Below, one piece after another: positions 25,243-33,740 of a stretch of 48,186 nucleotides of DNA; position 1 is the first letter of the stretch, and each line of letters starts with the position of its first letter. The notes below the pieces were generated by a model. The model saw only the letters and a program-made list of their open reading frames with translations. It did not search any database and was not told the DNA's origin. The translations under genes and the position numbers were made by a program. The DNA is from Planctomycetota bacterium (lineage in GTDB: Bacteria > Planctomycetota > GCA-002687715): the NCBI GenBank assembly GCA_002687715.1, contig NZBC01000123.1:1-48186 (forward strand), given 5' to 3'.

Positions 25243-26286
25243 ATGCGCCCCCTCATTCTTCTGCTCGTGATCTGCGCGGTCGCCCCGTTGGCCGCGCAGA
25301 ATGTGGTCTACTGCCCGGACAACCAGCCCGGGGTCGGAACGTGCAATGTATTCCCGTGGGGCCAGCCGAACTTCACGTACATGTCGCGGATCCCCGCTTC
25401 GTACATGGACCCGCTGAACCCGCTGATCGAAGACGTCTTCTTCGCACCGTGTAACTCGGGAACGTGGTCGGCGGCGGACGTTCAGATCGCGATCGGACAC
25501 GTCCCCAACCCGCTGCCCACGACCGCCGCCTTCTCGTTCCCGACCATCAGCGGCGGGATCGCCACGTCGCTCGGGAGCTTCCTCGACATGACGGTCCTGT
25601 GGGATTCATCGGTCGGGGGTTCCTTCTCGTGGCCGTACACCGCGGGCACCTGGTCGCCACTCGGGTTCGGTCCGATGGGGGGGACCGGGTTCATCTGGAA
25701 CGGCATCGACGACGTCGGGTTCTACGTGACGATGCAGGGGGCGACTGGCACATCGTCGATGCACCGCACGAGCACCGAGCCCTACCGCTTGTACAGCAGC
25801 GGCGTGTACCAGTCCCCGACTCCGACCGGGCAAGGCAACAGCGGCCTCAAGATCTCGTTCTCGCTGCAGCCGGGTAACCTGCCGAGCTCGTCCGTGTACG
25901 GCACCCCCTGCAACACGACGTGGCCCGCGCTCTCCGCACCCCTCCCGCCGGGAGTCGGAAACGCCGCGTTCACATTCGAGGTGACCACCGCGGTGTCCGG
26001 CGCGCCGACGTTCATCTTCTCCGCGTTCGCTTCGAGCCCGGGGATCCCGCTGGGTGGCGGGTGCAACCTCTACCTCGAACCCACCTCGATGTTGCTGTTC
26101 GTCAACACCGGGTTCTCCCCGTTCGGTCCGGTCAACTCCGTTGGAACGACGGCAGTCCATCCAGTCCCGATTCCGGGGGTGGCCGCTCTGATCGGCCAAT
26201 CGCTCTACTTCCAGGCCGCGGTCATCGACGCGACCAACCCGATCGGGCTCTCGACGAGCAACGGACTCTGCCTCAACTTCAACTAG
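25243..26286 (+). CDS. Secreted protein of unknown function, tandem paralogue 1
   Basis: 347 residues from ATG 25243, which has GGAG 5 nt upstream and begins a classic signal peptide (MRPLILLLVICAVAPLAAQ). The mature protein is rich in Gly, Thr, Ser, Phe and Pro and is probably all-beta. Features shared with the next gene: TWSPLGFGPMGGTGFIWNGIDDVGFYV mid-protein, a GCNLYLEP-type segment near 270, and a C-terminal QAAVIDATNP...NGLCLNF. No catalytic motif is seen. It may be a surface or matrix protein. It is 4 bp from its paralogue, so they are co-transcribed. Confidence 0.88.
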   Translation: MRPLILLLVICAVAPLAAQNVVYCPDNQPGVGTCNVFPWGQPNFTYMSRIPASYMDPLNPLIEDVFFAPCNSGTWSAADVQIAIGHVPNPLPTTAAFSFPTISGGIATSLGSFLDMTVLWDSSVGGSFSWPYTAGTWSPLGFGPMGGTGFIWNGIDDVGFYVTMQGATGTSSMHRTSTEPYRLYSSGVYQSPTPTGQGNSGLKISFSLQPGNLPSSSVYGTPCNTTWPALSAPLPPGVGNAAFTFEVTTAVSGAPTFIFSAFASSPGIPLGGGCNLYLEPTSMLLFVNTGFSPFGPVNSVGTTAVHPVPIPGVAALIGQSLYFQAAVIDATNPIGLSTSNGLCLNFN

Positions 26287-26290
26287 TCCG

Positions 26291-27331
26291 ATGCGGCTGA
26301 CCACGTGGATCGTCGTGACTACGATGGCGGCGACCACGGCCGCGCAGACGATCGACCTCCACCTACCGGATGCGGATCCGGCAACCGGCGCGTGCGCTGC
26401 GGCGCCGCTCGGTCTGACGAACGGGCTCGCGATGATCCAGGTGCCGGCGGGACAGCTCGTCGGTACGCACCGGTTGCTGGAGGCGATCGCATTCGCCGCA
26501 TGCCCCGCGCAGACTGCGGCCTGGTCGCCAACCGAATTCAGGTTCTTTGTCGGCCACGTGACGCCAGGAACGAATCTCAACTTCGTTCCGCTCGTCTTCG
26601 CCGGAGGCTTCTCCGATCTCGGCGACTTCCGCGACGCGGTCCTCATCTACGACTCGGTCGTGGACGGAGTGTTCACCTGGGTCCCGCAACCGGACGCATG
26701 GGCTCCGTTCGGACCCAGCGGCGCCAACGGGACGGGCTTCGTGTGGAATGGACTCGATGACGTCGCGATCGTCATCTCGGCGACCCTGGTGAGCGGATTG
26801 GCGAACTTGCGGACGGCCCCGGGCGCACCCCTGGTCCGGATCGGTAACGCTCCAACGGCGATTCTGCAGGGTCTCTACCTGGGACCCAAACTGCGCCTGA
26901 CCTTCCGCGCGCTCCCGAACCCGCCCGTGGCCGAGACGGTCGGCGTGGGTTGTACCGCGAGTTTCTACTTGCCGGTGGTGTTCACATCGCGCCTGCCCTT
27001 CCTTGGGGAGCCTCGGCTCACGATCTCGTTTTCCATCGGGGGCATCTTCGGGCCGACTCCCGGTCTCCTCTTCTTCGCGAACGACACCGCTGCGCCGACC
27101 GCGCTCGCCAACCTCTGCCCGGTCCACCTCGACCCGGTGAGCGCGACTGCGTTCATCGCTCAGGGCCTGAGCCCGATCCCGAACAACGGACTGCAGCGCT
27201 GGGTGTTCTCCGTCCCCAACGACCCGGCGCTGATCGGCGCAACCATCGCCTGTCAGGCCGTCATCGACACCCCGGGCTCGTTCCCGCCCGACCCGCTTAC
27301 GACCAACGCGCTGCGCTTGACGATCCGGTAG
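26291..27331 (+). CDS. Secreted protein of unknown function, tandem paralogue 2
   Basis: 346 residues with a signal peptide (MRLTTWIVVTTMAATTAAQ). It aligns along its whole length with the preceding protein: ASWSP/AWSP after a Cys, LIYDSVVDGVFTWVP, WAPFGPSGANGTGFVWNGLDDVAIVI, a Cys in VGCTASFYLP, and QAVIDTPGSFPPDPLTTNALRL at the end. The pair is a tandem duplication that has diverged a good deal. Function is unknown. It is followed after 33 bp by the dipeptidyl peptidase gene. Confidence 0.88.
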   Translation: MRLTTWIVVTTMAATTAAQTIDLHLPDADPATGACAAAPLGLTNGLAMIQVPAGQLVGTHRLLEAIAFAACPAQTAAWSPTEFRFFVGHVTPGTNLNFVPLVFAGGFSDLGDFRDAVLIYDSVVDGVFTWVPQPDAWAPFGPSGANGTGFVWNGLDDVAIVISATLVSGLANLRTAPGAPLVRIGNAPTAILQGLYLGPKLRLTFRALPNPPVAETVGVGCTASFYLPVVFTSRLPFLGEPRLTISFSIGGIFGPTPGLLFFANDTAAPTALANLCPVHLDPVSATAFIAQGLSPIPNNGLQRWVFSVPNDPALIGATIACQAVIDTPGSFPPDPLTTNALRLTIR

Positions 27332-27364
27332 ACTCCGCGTCCCTTTTCAGGACGGAGCCTCCCG

Positions 27365-29500
27365 ATGAACAAGTGTGTATTCCCGGTCGCGGTCATCCTG
27401 GTCGCGGGTGTTCTCGTCGGTGCGGTTCCCGCGCAGGACGATCTCTCGGTCTACGTGACGCCCGACACCGTTCCGGTACGGGTCCTCGACGCGACCGCAG
27501 CGTTCGAGAAGCTGACGGCGCGGGAAAAGCACTACGCACACTGGATGAGCGTGGCGAGCTGGGTGGGCGCAGTGATCTGCTTCGAGCAGGTTTCGGCGGA
27601 GTCGCCGGCGATCCTCGAGCTGTTGCTGCACGTCTACTCGCGAGATCGGGTTACGTTGCGCAAGGAGGCGACCCGACGCGGAGTCACTGACCAGGAACTC
27701 CATTGGCTCGACGGATACGCCGCGCGTTTCCTGTCGAACACCGGCAACTACCTCAGCTTCGGCGACAGCAAGTTCGTCCCGCGGGTCTCGCCGCAAAAGG
27801 TAGGCGTGGTGATCGACGTCGCGGCCCACATGGGCGAGAAGCCGGACCAGCGGCTGCTCGACCTCTGGACGAAGACCCGGTTCAAGATCTGGTCCCTGGA
27901 GAGGGACGAACGCGAGCTCGGGCTCGACGAGATCGGGACGTCCGGCTACTACGGCGAAGACGTCACGCAGAAGGAGATCGAGCGGGTCAAGGACGCCATG
28001 CAAGAGGCCGGCATGGAGGCGTGGAACACGCGAGTGTTCCGCCGCAAACTCGGCGGTCTCACGGTTCGCGTCGCTTCCGTCCGCGAGACCGGCGGCAGCT
28101 TCATCCATGCATCCGGGAGCGATGCGATCCTGATCCAGTACGGCGACTTCAAGGACGTGCTCACCAAGGTCAATGAAGCGTTCGAGATGGCGTACCACTA
28201 CGCCGCGAACGACGACCAGCGGAAGATGATCCGCGAGTACATCGCGCACTTCCGCTCCGGCAGCATCGACCAGCACAAGGACGCGATGCGGGCCTGGGTG
28301 AAGGACAAGGGTCCCGTCGTCGAAACCAACCTCGGTTTCATCGAGACCTACCGCGACCCGATGCACGTCCGCGCGGAATGGGAAGGCCTGGTCGCCATCG
28401 TGAACAAGGAGCAGAGCGCGAAGTTCGGAGTCCTCGTCGACAGCGCGGAGAAGTACATCCCGCGCCTGCCGTGGCCGAAGGAGTTCGAGCACGACGTGTT
28501 CAAGCGCCCTGACTTCACCTCGCTCGAGGTGTTGTGCTTCGCCAACGGCGGTATCCCCGCTGGCATCAACATCCCGAACTACGACGAGATCCGGCAGAAC
28601 GAGGGCTTCAAGAACGTCAGCCTCGGCAACGTGTTGCGCGGGTCGGGCAAATCCAAGAGCCGCGTGATGTACATCGGCGACGAGGACCAGGGGCTCTACA
28701 AGGAGCTGCGCAACCAGGCTTTCGAAGTCCAGGTCGGGCTGCACGAGTTGCTCGGGCACGGGTCCGGCAAGCTGCTCATGGAGACCGCGGCGGGCAAGCT
28801 CAACTTCGATCGCAACATGCTGAACCCGCTCACCGGCGAGAGGGTGAAGAGCTGGTACAAACCGGGCCAGACCTGGGGCTCGCAGTTCGGCCGCATCGCA
28901 TCATCGTGGGAAGAGTGCCGCGCCGAAGCAGTAGGCATCTACCTTTGCACCGAAGCCGACATCCTGAAGATCTTCCACCACCAGGGTCGCGAAGGCGAGG
29001 ACATCACCTACGTCAACTGGCTCTCGATGGCCCGCGCCGGACTCGCCGCGCTCCCGTTCTACAACCCGAACAGCAAAGCCTGGGGCCAGGCCCACATGCA
29101 GGGCCGCTACGCGCTGCTGCGCGTCATGATGGAAGCCGGCGAGGGCTTCGTCGAGATCGCAAAGAACTCCGAGGGCCACTACCTCGTCCGCATGGACCGC
29201 AGCAAGATCAACTCGGTCGGACGCCCGGCTATCGGCAAGTTCCTCCGCAAGCTCAACATCCTCAAGGCCACCGCCAACGTCACCGAAGGCCAGAAGCTCT
29301 ACGCCAAGTACACCGCCGTCGACGAGAAGATGCTCGGCATCCGCAGCTACGGCCAGAAGCAACGCAAGCCACGCCACCTCTGGGTCCAACCCGTCACCGA
29401 CATCAGCGCGTCCGGCAAGGTCATCCTCCGCGCGTACCCGGGCACCTACCGCGGGGTGATCGATTCGTTCCTGGATCGGTATGACTTCTTGCTGAACTAG
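27365..29500 (+). CDS. Secreted dipeptidyl peptidase III (M49 family)
   Basis: 711 residues, close to the family length. Zinc metallopeptidases of family M49 remove dipeptides from the N-terminus of short peptides. The diagnostic zinc motif HELLGH is at residues 460-465, and EECRAE (about 516-521) supplies the third zinc ligand, 57 residues on, as in known DPP III. Many other family stretches are present (GIPAGINIPNYDEIRQNEGFKNVSLGN, NFDRNMLNPLTGE, QAHMQGRYA). Unlike the cytosolic eukaryotic enzyme, it begins with a signal peptide (LVGAVPAQ), so it acts outside the cytoplasm, probably on imported or shed peptides. Last gene of its run; a long inverted repeat follows. Confidence 0.96.
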   Translation: MNKCVFPVAVILVAGVLVGAVPAQDDLSVYVTPDTVPVRVLDATAAFEKLTAREKHYAHWMSVASWVGAVICFEQVSAESPAILELLLHVYSRDRVTLRKEATRRGVTDQELHWLDGYAARFLSNTGNYLSFGDSKFVPRVSPQKVGVVIDVAAHMGEKPDQRLLDLWTKTRFKIWSLERDERELGLDEIGTSGYYGEDVTQKEIERVKDAMQEAGMEAWNTRVFRRKLGGLTVRVASVRETGGSFIHASGSDAILIQYGDFKDVLTKVNEAFEMAYHYAANDDQRKMIREYIAHFRSGSIDQHKDAMRAWVKDKGPVVETNLGFIETYRDPMHVRAEWEGLVAIVNKEQSAKFGVLVDSAEKYIPRLPWPKEFEHDVFKRPDFTSLEVLCFANGGIPAGINIPNYDEIRQNEGFKNVSLGNVLRGSGKSKSRVMYIGDEDQGLYKELRNQAFEVQVGLHELLGHGSGKLLMETAAGKLNFDRNMLNPLTGERVKSWYKPGQTWGSQFGRIASSWEECRAEAVGIYLCTEADILKIFHHQGREGEDITYVNWLSMARAGLAALPFYNPNSKAWGQAHMQGRYALLRVMMEAGEGFVEIAKNSEGHYLVRMDRSKINSVGRPAIGKFLRKLNILKATANVTEGQKLYAKYTAVDEKMLGIRSYGQKQRKPRHLWVQPVTDISASGKVILRAYPGTYRGVIDSFLDRYDFLLN

Positions 29501-29524
29501 CGTCGGTCTGGAAGGGGGCGTCAG

Positions 29525-29637
29525 TAGGGGCCATCAAAGCGCAGAGACGCGAAGGCGCGGGGACAGAAGCAGAGTTTGGAAAGTAGCTTTCTGAGTTCGG
29601 CGTCCGCCTCGGCGTCTCTGCGTTCTTGTGGCCCCTA
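29525..29637. repeat. Long imperfect inverted repeat between convergent genes
   Basis: Left arm 29525-29557, right arm 29605-29637. Perfect blocks are TAGGGGCCA with TGGCCCCTA (29525-29533 and 29629-29637), CGCAGAGACGC with GCGTCTCTGCG (29540-29550 and 29612-29622), and AGGCG with CGCCT (29553-29557 and 29605-29609). The 47-nt loop is AG-rich. It fills the gap between the DPP III gene and the convergent kinase, where it may act as a bidirectional terminator. It could equally be a non-autonomous mobile element. Confidence 0.75.
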
Positions 29638-29651
29638 GCGCAGCTTCACGG

Positions 29652-32549
29652 CTAGCGGTACTTCGCGACCGCCGCCCGCAGCTCTTTCACCGGGAGGCGC
29701 CACGCGTCTCGGTCGCTGGCGAGCCGTGATGCGTCGGCGGCCGCCTTGCGGGCCCCGGCCGCGTCACTGCACGCCGCGCATGCGTGGGCGAGCGTGACGA
29801 GGAAGCGCGGCGGCGGATCGACGGCGAGATCGACGGCCCGTCGCGCGGCGTCGCGGGCGGCCTCGGGGTCGTGAGCCACGAGCCATGCGGCGAGGTCGTG
29901 CCAAGCGATGGGATAACGGGGCTGGAGCTTCGTCCAGTCCTCGAGCGCGGCGCGCGCGGCCTCGAGATCATTGACCTCCACGAGAGCGTCGGCGAGCCAT
30001 CGGCGGCGAATCATGAGCTCGCCCAGCGGATGACCTTTCACGGAGGCCAGGAGCTTGGGCCGGCCCTCGTCAGCACGGCCGAGTGCGCACAGCGCGGCAC
30101 CCTCGACTCCCAACGCCATCAGGAGGCGGGGTGTTTCGATCTGGGCCTTGCGAGAGAGATCGAGGGCGCCTTCGGCTTGACCGTCCTTCAGGAGTTCGGC
30201 GGCCAGAAGCGCGAGACGGTGTCCACGGCGACGCGCCCCTTTGAACGACCGGAGGAGCTCCCTGCCCTCCGCCCTCGTGGCTGGATGGTCGAGCGTCTGG
30301 AGGACGTACATCTCGCCCGTCCAGCCTTTCTTCAAGGCGGTGGCGTGGGCCGCTCGCGCTCCGTCCACGTCGCCGAACCAGATGCGGGCAGCTGCGCGCA
30401 GATCCCACACGATTCCGGCATCGGGGAACTGCTCACCAGCTTGCTCCAGCAATCCTACGCAGCGCTTGCTGTCGAACCGCTTGAGCTCGATGTCGGCGAG
30501 GCGCAGTACGGGCCAGCGAGCGTCCTTGGCCAGGCGCCGAGCGTTCTTCAGCAGGCGCTCGGCCCGCTCGTCGTCGAACGCACGGACCGCGGCGGAGGAC
30601 ACCATGTTCAGCGAGTTCACGTCATCGCCGCATCGCGCCTCGGCCGCGTCGAAGGCTCTGCGGGCCGCATCCATGTCGCCCGACCAAAGCCGGGACAGGG
30701 CCAGCCCCATCCATGGGCCGGGCCGATTCGGCTCACGCTCCGCCAGCTGCTCGAACACCTCCGCGGCGTGACTGTGGTGCCCTTCCTCCGACAACATCTC
30801 GCCGATCGCGATGAGCGAACTCCCCCACGGCTGCCCGACGAAGAGCGCCCGGCGCGTCGCCTCGACCGACGTCTCCGCGTCGAGGCGCGCGGCGCACAAC
30901 GCGATCGCCGTCCAGACGTCGGGGCGGTCGGGCCAGAGCAACGACATCGCGTCGATGGTCTCGGTCGCGGCGACCTGGTCGCCCGCGAGTGACGCAATGA
31001 ACAGCCTCACGCAGTGAAAGAGGGACCGCGGCCGCTTCACCATCATGATGGCGCGGTTGATGTGTCCCTGACTCCGCGCCAGCCGCTCCGGACTCACGCG
31101 CGTCCGCGCGAGGGAGGTGTCGTCTGGCAGCGCCAGAACGGCCTCCAGGAAATGTTCGAGCGCCGTCTCCGGCTCACGAATGTCCTTCGAGCGGCGGGTC
31201 GCGTCGGCGGGACGGCGCGCAGCCGTGAGCAGGAGCGTGTGAAGGCGTGCGAGCTCCGGGTGCTTCCAAAGCCGGCCGGAGAACCGATCGAGCTTCTCAT
31301 CGAGGATCTTGCGCGTGTTGTTGCCAAGCATGAGCAGCGCGAGCGGTAGCGGGTTGTCCGGTTCCATCTCGAGCGCGCGCTCGAACGACGAGAACGTGTC
31401 GCGGTTGATCAGCCCGAAGAACCCCCGCTCCAGCTCGCGCTCGAAGGCCTCCTCGTGCTGGTGGCGCCGACCGGCCTCGAGCGTGTCGCGTTCCGCCAGC
31501 AGGAAGCCGACCGATCCGGCGATGAGAATCGCCGCGAGCGGAATCACGACGGCGAGCGCCGCGGCGGCCGGGCGCCGCCTGGCCCACCGAACACAACGCC
31601 CGATCAGTCCGACCGGACGCGCGGTGACGGGATCGCCGCGGCGCACGGCCGCGAGGTCATCCGCGAGTACCGCAGCGGTCTGGTAGCGACGGTCGCGGTC
31701 CTTCGCGAGCGCGGTCTCGACGACGACGGCGAGGTCGCGCGGTGCCGCGGGAACCGCCCTCGCCGGACGCTGCGGCTCCTTGGTCAGGATGGCCTGGTAG
31801 AGGCCCTCGCGCGTGGGCGCGTGGAAGGGCCGGCGGTTCGCGAGGCACTCGTACAGTGCCACGCCCAGCGACCACACGTCGGCTCGACGGTCCGGGCGAA
31901 TGCGGCGGCCGGTCAGCTGCTCCGGTGCCATGTATGCCGGCGTCCCGAAGAAGTCGCCGGTGTTGGTGAGCGTCTGGAGGTCGCCCTCGGTGTCGCGCGC
32001 GAGCCCGAAATCGAGCACGACGGGATCGCCGCTCGTGCTGACGATGATGTTGCCGGGCTTGAGGTCGCGGTGGATGACCCCTTCCTCGTGCGCCGCATGA
32101 ACGGCGCGGGCCACCTTCTCGAAGATCTCCACCGTCTCCATGACCTGCTCGCGCGTGGAGGTTGTGGTCTCGGCGGAGGACGCGCCGAGAGCCACTTCGT
32201 CGTCGGAATCGAGATCGACGTAGGAATGGACGTCGGGGCCGCTCACCGTGCGCGCGAGGCGCGCCGAGAGCGTCTCGCCCTCGACGTACCGCATGGCGAT
32301 CCACGGCACCTCGTCGTCGACCCCCGCGTCGTAGACGGCACAGATGCCGGGATGCTCGAGCCTCGAGGTCACTTCCGCCTCGCGCCGAAAGCGCTCGACC
32401 GCCTTGTCGGCGGACGGCCCGAGTCCGGACAGGACCTTCAACGCCACGCGGCGGTGCAAGCGCGTGTCTTCCGCGAGCCACACGGCACCCTGACCGCCGC
32501 GGCCAAGCTCGTTCACGAGCTGGTAGGGACCCACCCGATCCTGCTTCAT
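29652..32549 (-). CDS. Ser/Thr protein kinase with C-terminal TPR region
   Basis: 965 residues. Kinase domain about 8-310: Gly-rich loop GRGGQG (16-21), Lys 38, HRDLKPGN (Asp 162), DFG (180-182), GTPAYMAPEQL. Between the hinge and the catalytic loop lies an acidic insert (about 103-135) containing VDLDSD, also found in the kinase at 36575. A membrane helix is at about 335-357 (AALAVVIPLAAILIAGSVGFLL). The rest, about 600 residues outside the membrane, is TPR-like helices (NPLPLALLMLGN, HAAEVFEQLAEREPNRPGPWMGLALSRL, DMDAARRAFDAAEA, DLEAARAALEDWTKLQPRYPIAW). All catalytic residues are present. The signal it senses is unknown. Confidence 0.95.
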   Translation of the reverse strand: MKQDRVGPYQLVNELGRGGQGAVWLAEDTRLHRRVALKVLSGLGPSADKAVERFRREAEVTSRLEHPGICAVYDAGVDDEVPWIAMRYVEGETLSARLARTVSGPDVHSYVDLDSDDEVALGASSAETTTSTREQVMETVEIFEKVARAVHAAHEEGVIHRDLKPGNIIVSTSGDPVVLDFGLARDTEGDLQTLTNTGDFFGTPAYMAPEQLTGRRIRPDRRADVWSLGVALYECLANRRPFHAPTREGLYQAILTKEPQRPARAVPAAPRDLAVVVETALAKDRDRRYQTAAVLADDLAAVRRGDPVTARPVGLIGRCVRWARRRPAAAALAVVIPLAAILIAGSVGFLLAERDTLEAGRRHQHEEAFERELERGFFGLINRDTFSSFERALEMEPDNPLPLALLMLGNNTRKILDEKLDRFSGRLWKHPELARLHTLLLTAARRPADATRRSKDIREPETALEHFLEAVLALPDDTSLARTRVSPERLARSQGHINRAIMMVKRPRSLFHCVRLFIASLAGDQVAATETIDAMSLLWPDRPDVWTAIALCAARLDAETSVEATRRALFVGQPWGSSLIAIGEMLSEEGHHSHAAEVFEQLAEREPNRPGPWMGLALSRLWSGDMDAARRAFDAAEARCGDDVNSLNMVSSAAVRAFDDERAERLLKNARRLAKDARWPVLRLADIELKRFDSKRCVGLLEQAGEQFPDAGIVWDLRAAARIWFGDVDGARAAHATALKKGWTGEMYVLQTLDHPATRAEGRELLRSFKGARRRGHRLALLAAELLKDGQAEGALDLSRKAQIETPRLLMALGVEGAALCALGRADEGRPKLLASVKGHPLGELMIRRRWLADALVEVNDLEAARAALEDWTKLQPRYPIAWHDLAAWLVAHDPEAARDAARRAVDLAVDPPPRFLVTLAHACAACSDAAGARKAAADASRLASDRDAWRLPVKELRAAVAKYR

Positions 32550-32628
32550 ACCGACATGTTAGCGGTGAGCCGCGGCCGCGCCGAGTCCATCATCAGTTCT
32601 TCAATGGCCCAGTCAATCGACAGCACAG

Positions 32629-33714
32629 TCATTCAACGGGATAATCGTCGCCGTAGTACTTGGCGGTCGCGCGGGTGTGGAAGGTCAGCGCGCGGATCGG
32701 CTCGTACCGGGGCTCACCGAGTCCCGGCAAGACCTGGAGCATGGCGTCTTCCGGCAGGTACACGTTCATGGGGAACGAGACCCGCGGGGTGCTGCGCAGC
32801 GCGGGGTCCGTCGGCTGGGCGACTCGGTGCGTGGTCGAGGGCAGCACGTCGTTCGAGATGCGTTGCATGTAGTCGCCCGTGTTCAGGATGATCGATCCGG
32901 GCGGCGCGGCGAGACGAATCCAGCGCTCGTTGCGGCGATTCAGCACTTGCAGCCCCTCGACGGTCGGCGCCGGCAGCAGCGTGAACAGGGTCACGTCTTC
33001 GTGCCCGAGGAGGCGCCCCGCGCCAGACGCAGCGTCCGCGGCCGTGACGGGTGGGTAGTAGTTCATCCGCAATGCGAAGTTCGTCGACTCCAACGCGTCG
33101 TCGAGGTGCTCGGGATCGACGCCGAGCCCCGTCAGGATCGCGTGCACGATCGGCTGCACGAGCGAGAACTGCGTGCTGCACAGATCCCGGAAGAACGCCT
33201 CCTGATCCGCGTCCGGCCAGAAGTCGGCGACGCGGCAGGGAGCGCCGCGACCGTCGTCGAGTGCGAAAGCCCGCCGACAGAACACCCATCCCTCGACGAG
33301 GTCGGGATGGATGTCGCTGGTCTCCTCCTTGGGGAAGTACCCCTGGTTGATCGCGCCGTGCCGCTCCGCTCGATAGCGCTGCTTGACGTCGCTCGGGGTC
33401 GTCTCGAAGAAGCGCGAAACCCGGTCGGCCGCGGCAACGTAACGGTCAGGATCGACCCCGTGCCCGACTAGGATTGCGAATCCGATCCCACGGAGTGCGT
33501 CCGTCAGCTCTTTCGCGAACTGAGCCCGCGTCGCGGAATCCCCATCGATCCACTGCGAGAGGTCGCAGGCGGGGATGACGGTCTCGTCGTCGTACTCCTC
33601 CGCGCCGGCCGACTCGGCGAGCCGATACTGCTGCGCCTTGTCGACCTGTTCGTAGCGGATGAAGTCCTGGTTGAGGGCTTCGATTCCCCGCTGCTTCTTG
33701 TCGGGGGTGACCAT
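32629..33714 (-). CDS. Isopenicillin-N-synthase-like 2-oxoglutarate/Fe(II) dioxygenase
   Basis: 361 residues, cytoplasmic. The N-terminal DIOX_N-like part is seen in VIPACDLSQWI and GIGFAILVGHGV. The iron-binding facial triad is complete: His 238 and Asp 240 (GHEDVTLFTLL) and His 296 (STTHRV). The Arg of RVS (311) should hold the 2-oxoglutarate carboxylate. PRVSFPMNVYLPEDA ends the domain. Family members hydroxylate, desaturate or cyclise small molecules or peptides; the substrate is not predictable here. ATG 33714 is the only ATG that keeps the N-terminal part; the nearby GGAG is too close to serve it well. It follows BlaR1 after 26 bp, so it may belong to that operon. Confidence 0.92.
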   Translation of the reverse strand: MVTPDKKQRGIEALNQDFIRYEQVDKAQQYRLAESAGAEEYDDETVIPACDLSQWIDGDSATRAQFAKELTDALRGIGFAILVGHGVDPDRYVAAADRVSRFFETTPSDVKQRYRAERHGAINQGYFPKEETSDIHPDLVEGWVFCRRAFALDDGRGAPCRVADFWPDADQEAFFRDLCSTQFSLVQPIVHAILTGLGVDPEHLDDALESTNFALRMNYYPPVTAADAASGAGRLLGHEDVTLFTLLPAPTVEGLQVLNRRNERWIRLAAPPGSIILNTGDYMQRISNDVLPSTTHRVAQPTDPALRSTPRVSFPMNVYLPEDAMLQVLPGLGEPRYEPIRALTFHTRATAKYYGDDYPVE

Positions 33715-33740
33715 GCTCCCCCATGTTACCGCTGTCCGGC

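Noticed and set aside
23418..25256. 612-codon minus-strand frame opposite the PDZ-toroid gene
   Set aside because: No signal, motif or ribosome binding site, and the plus strand has a signal peptide and clear domains.
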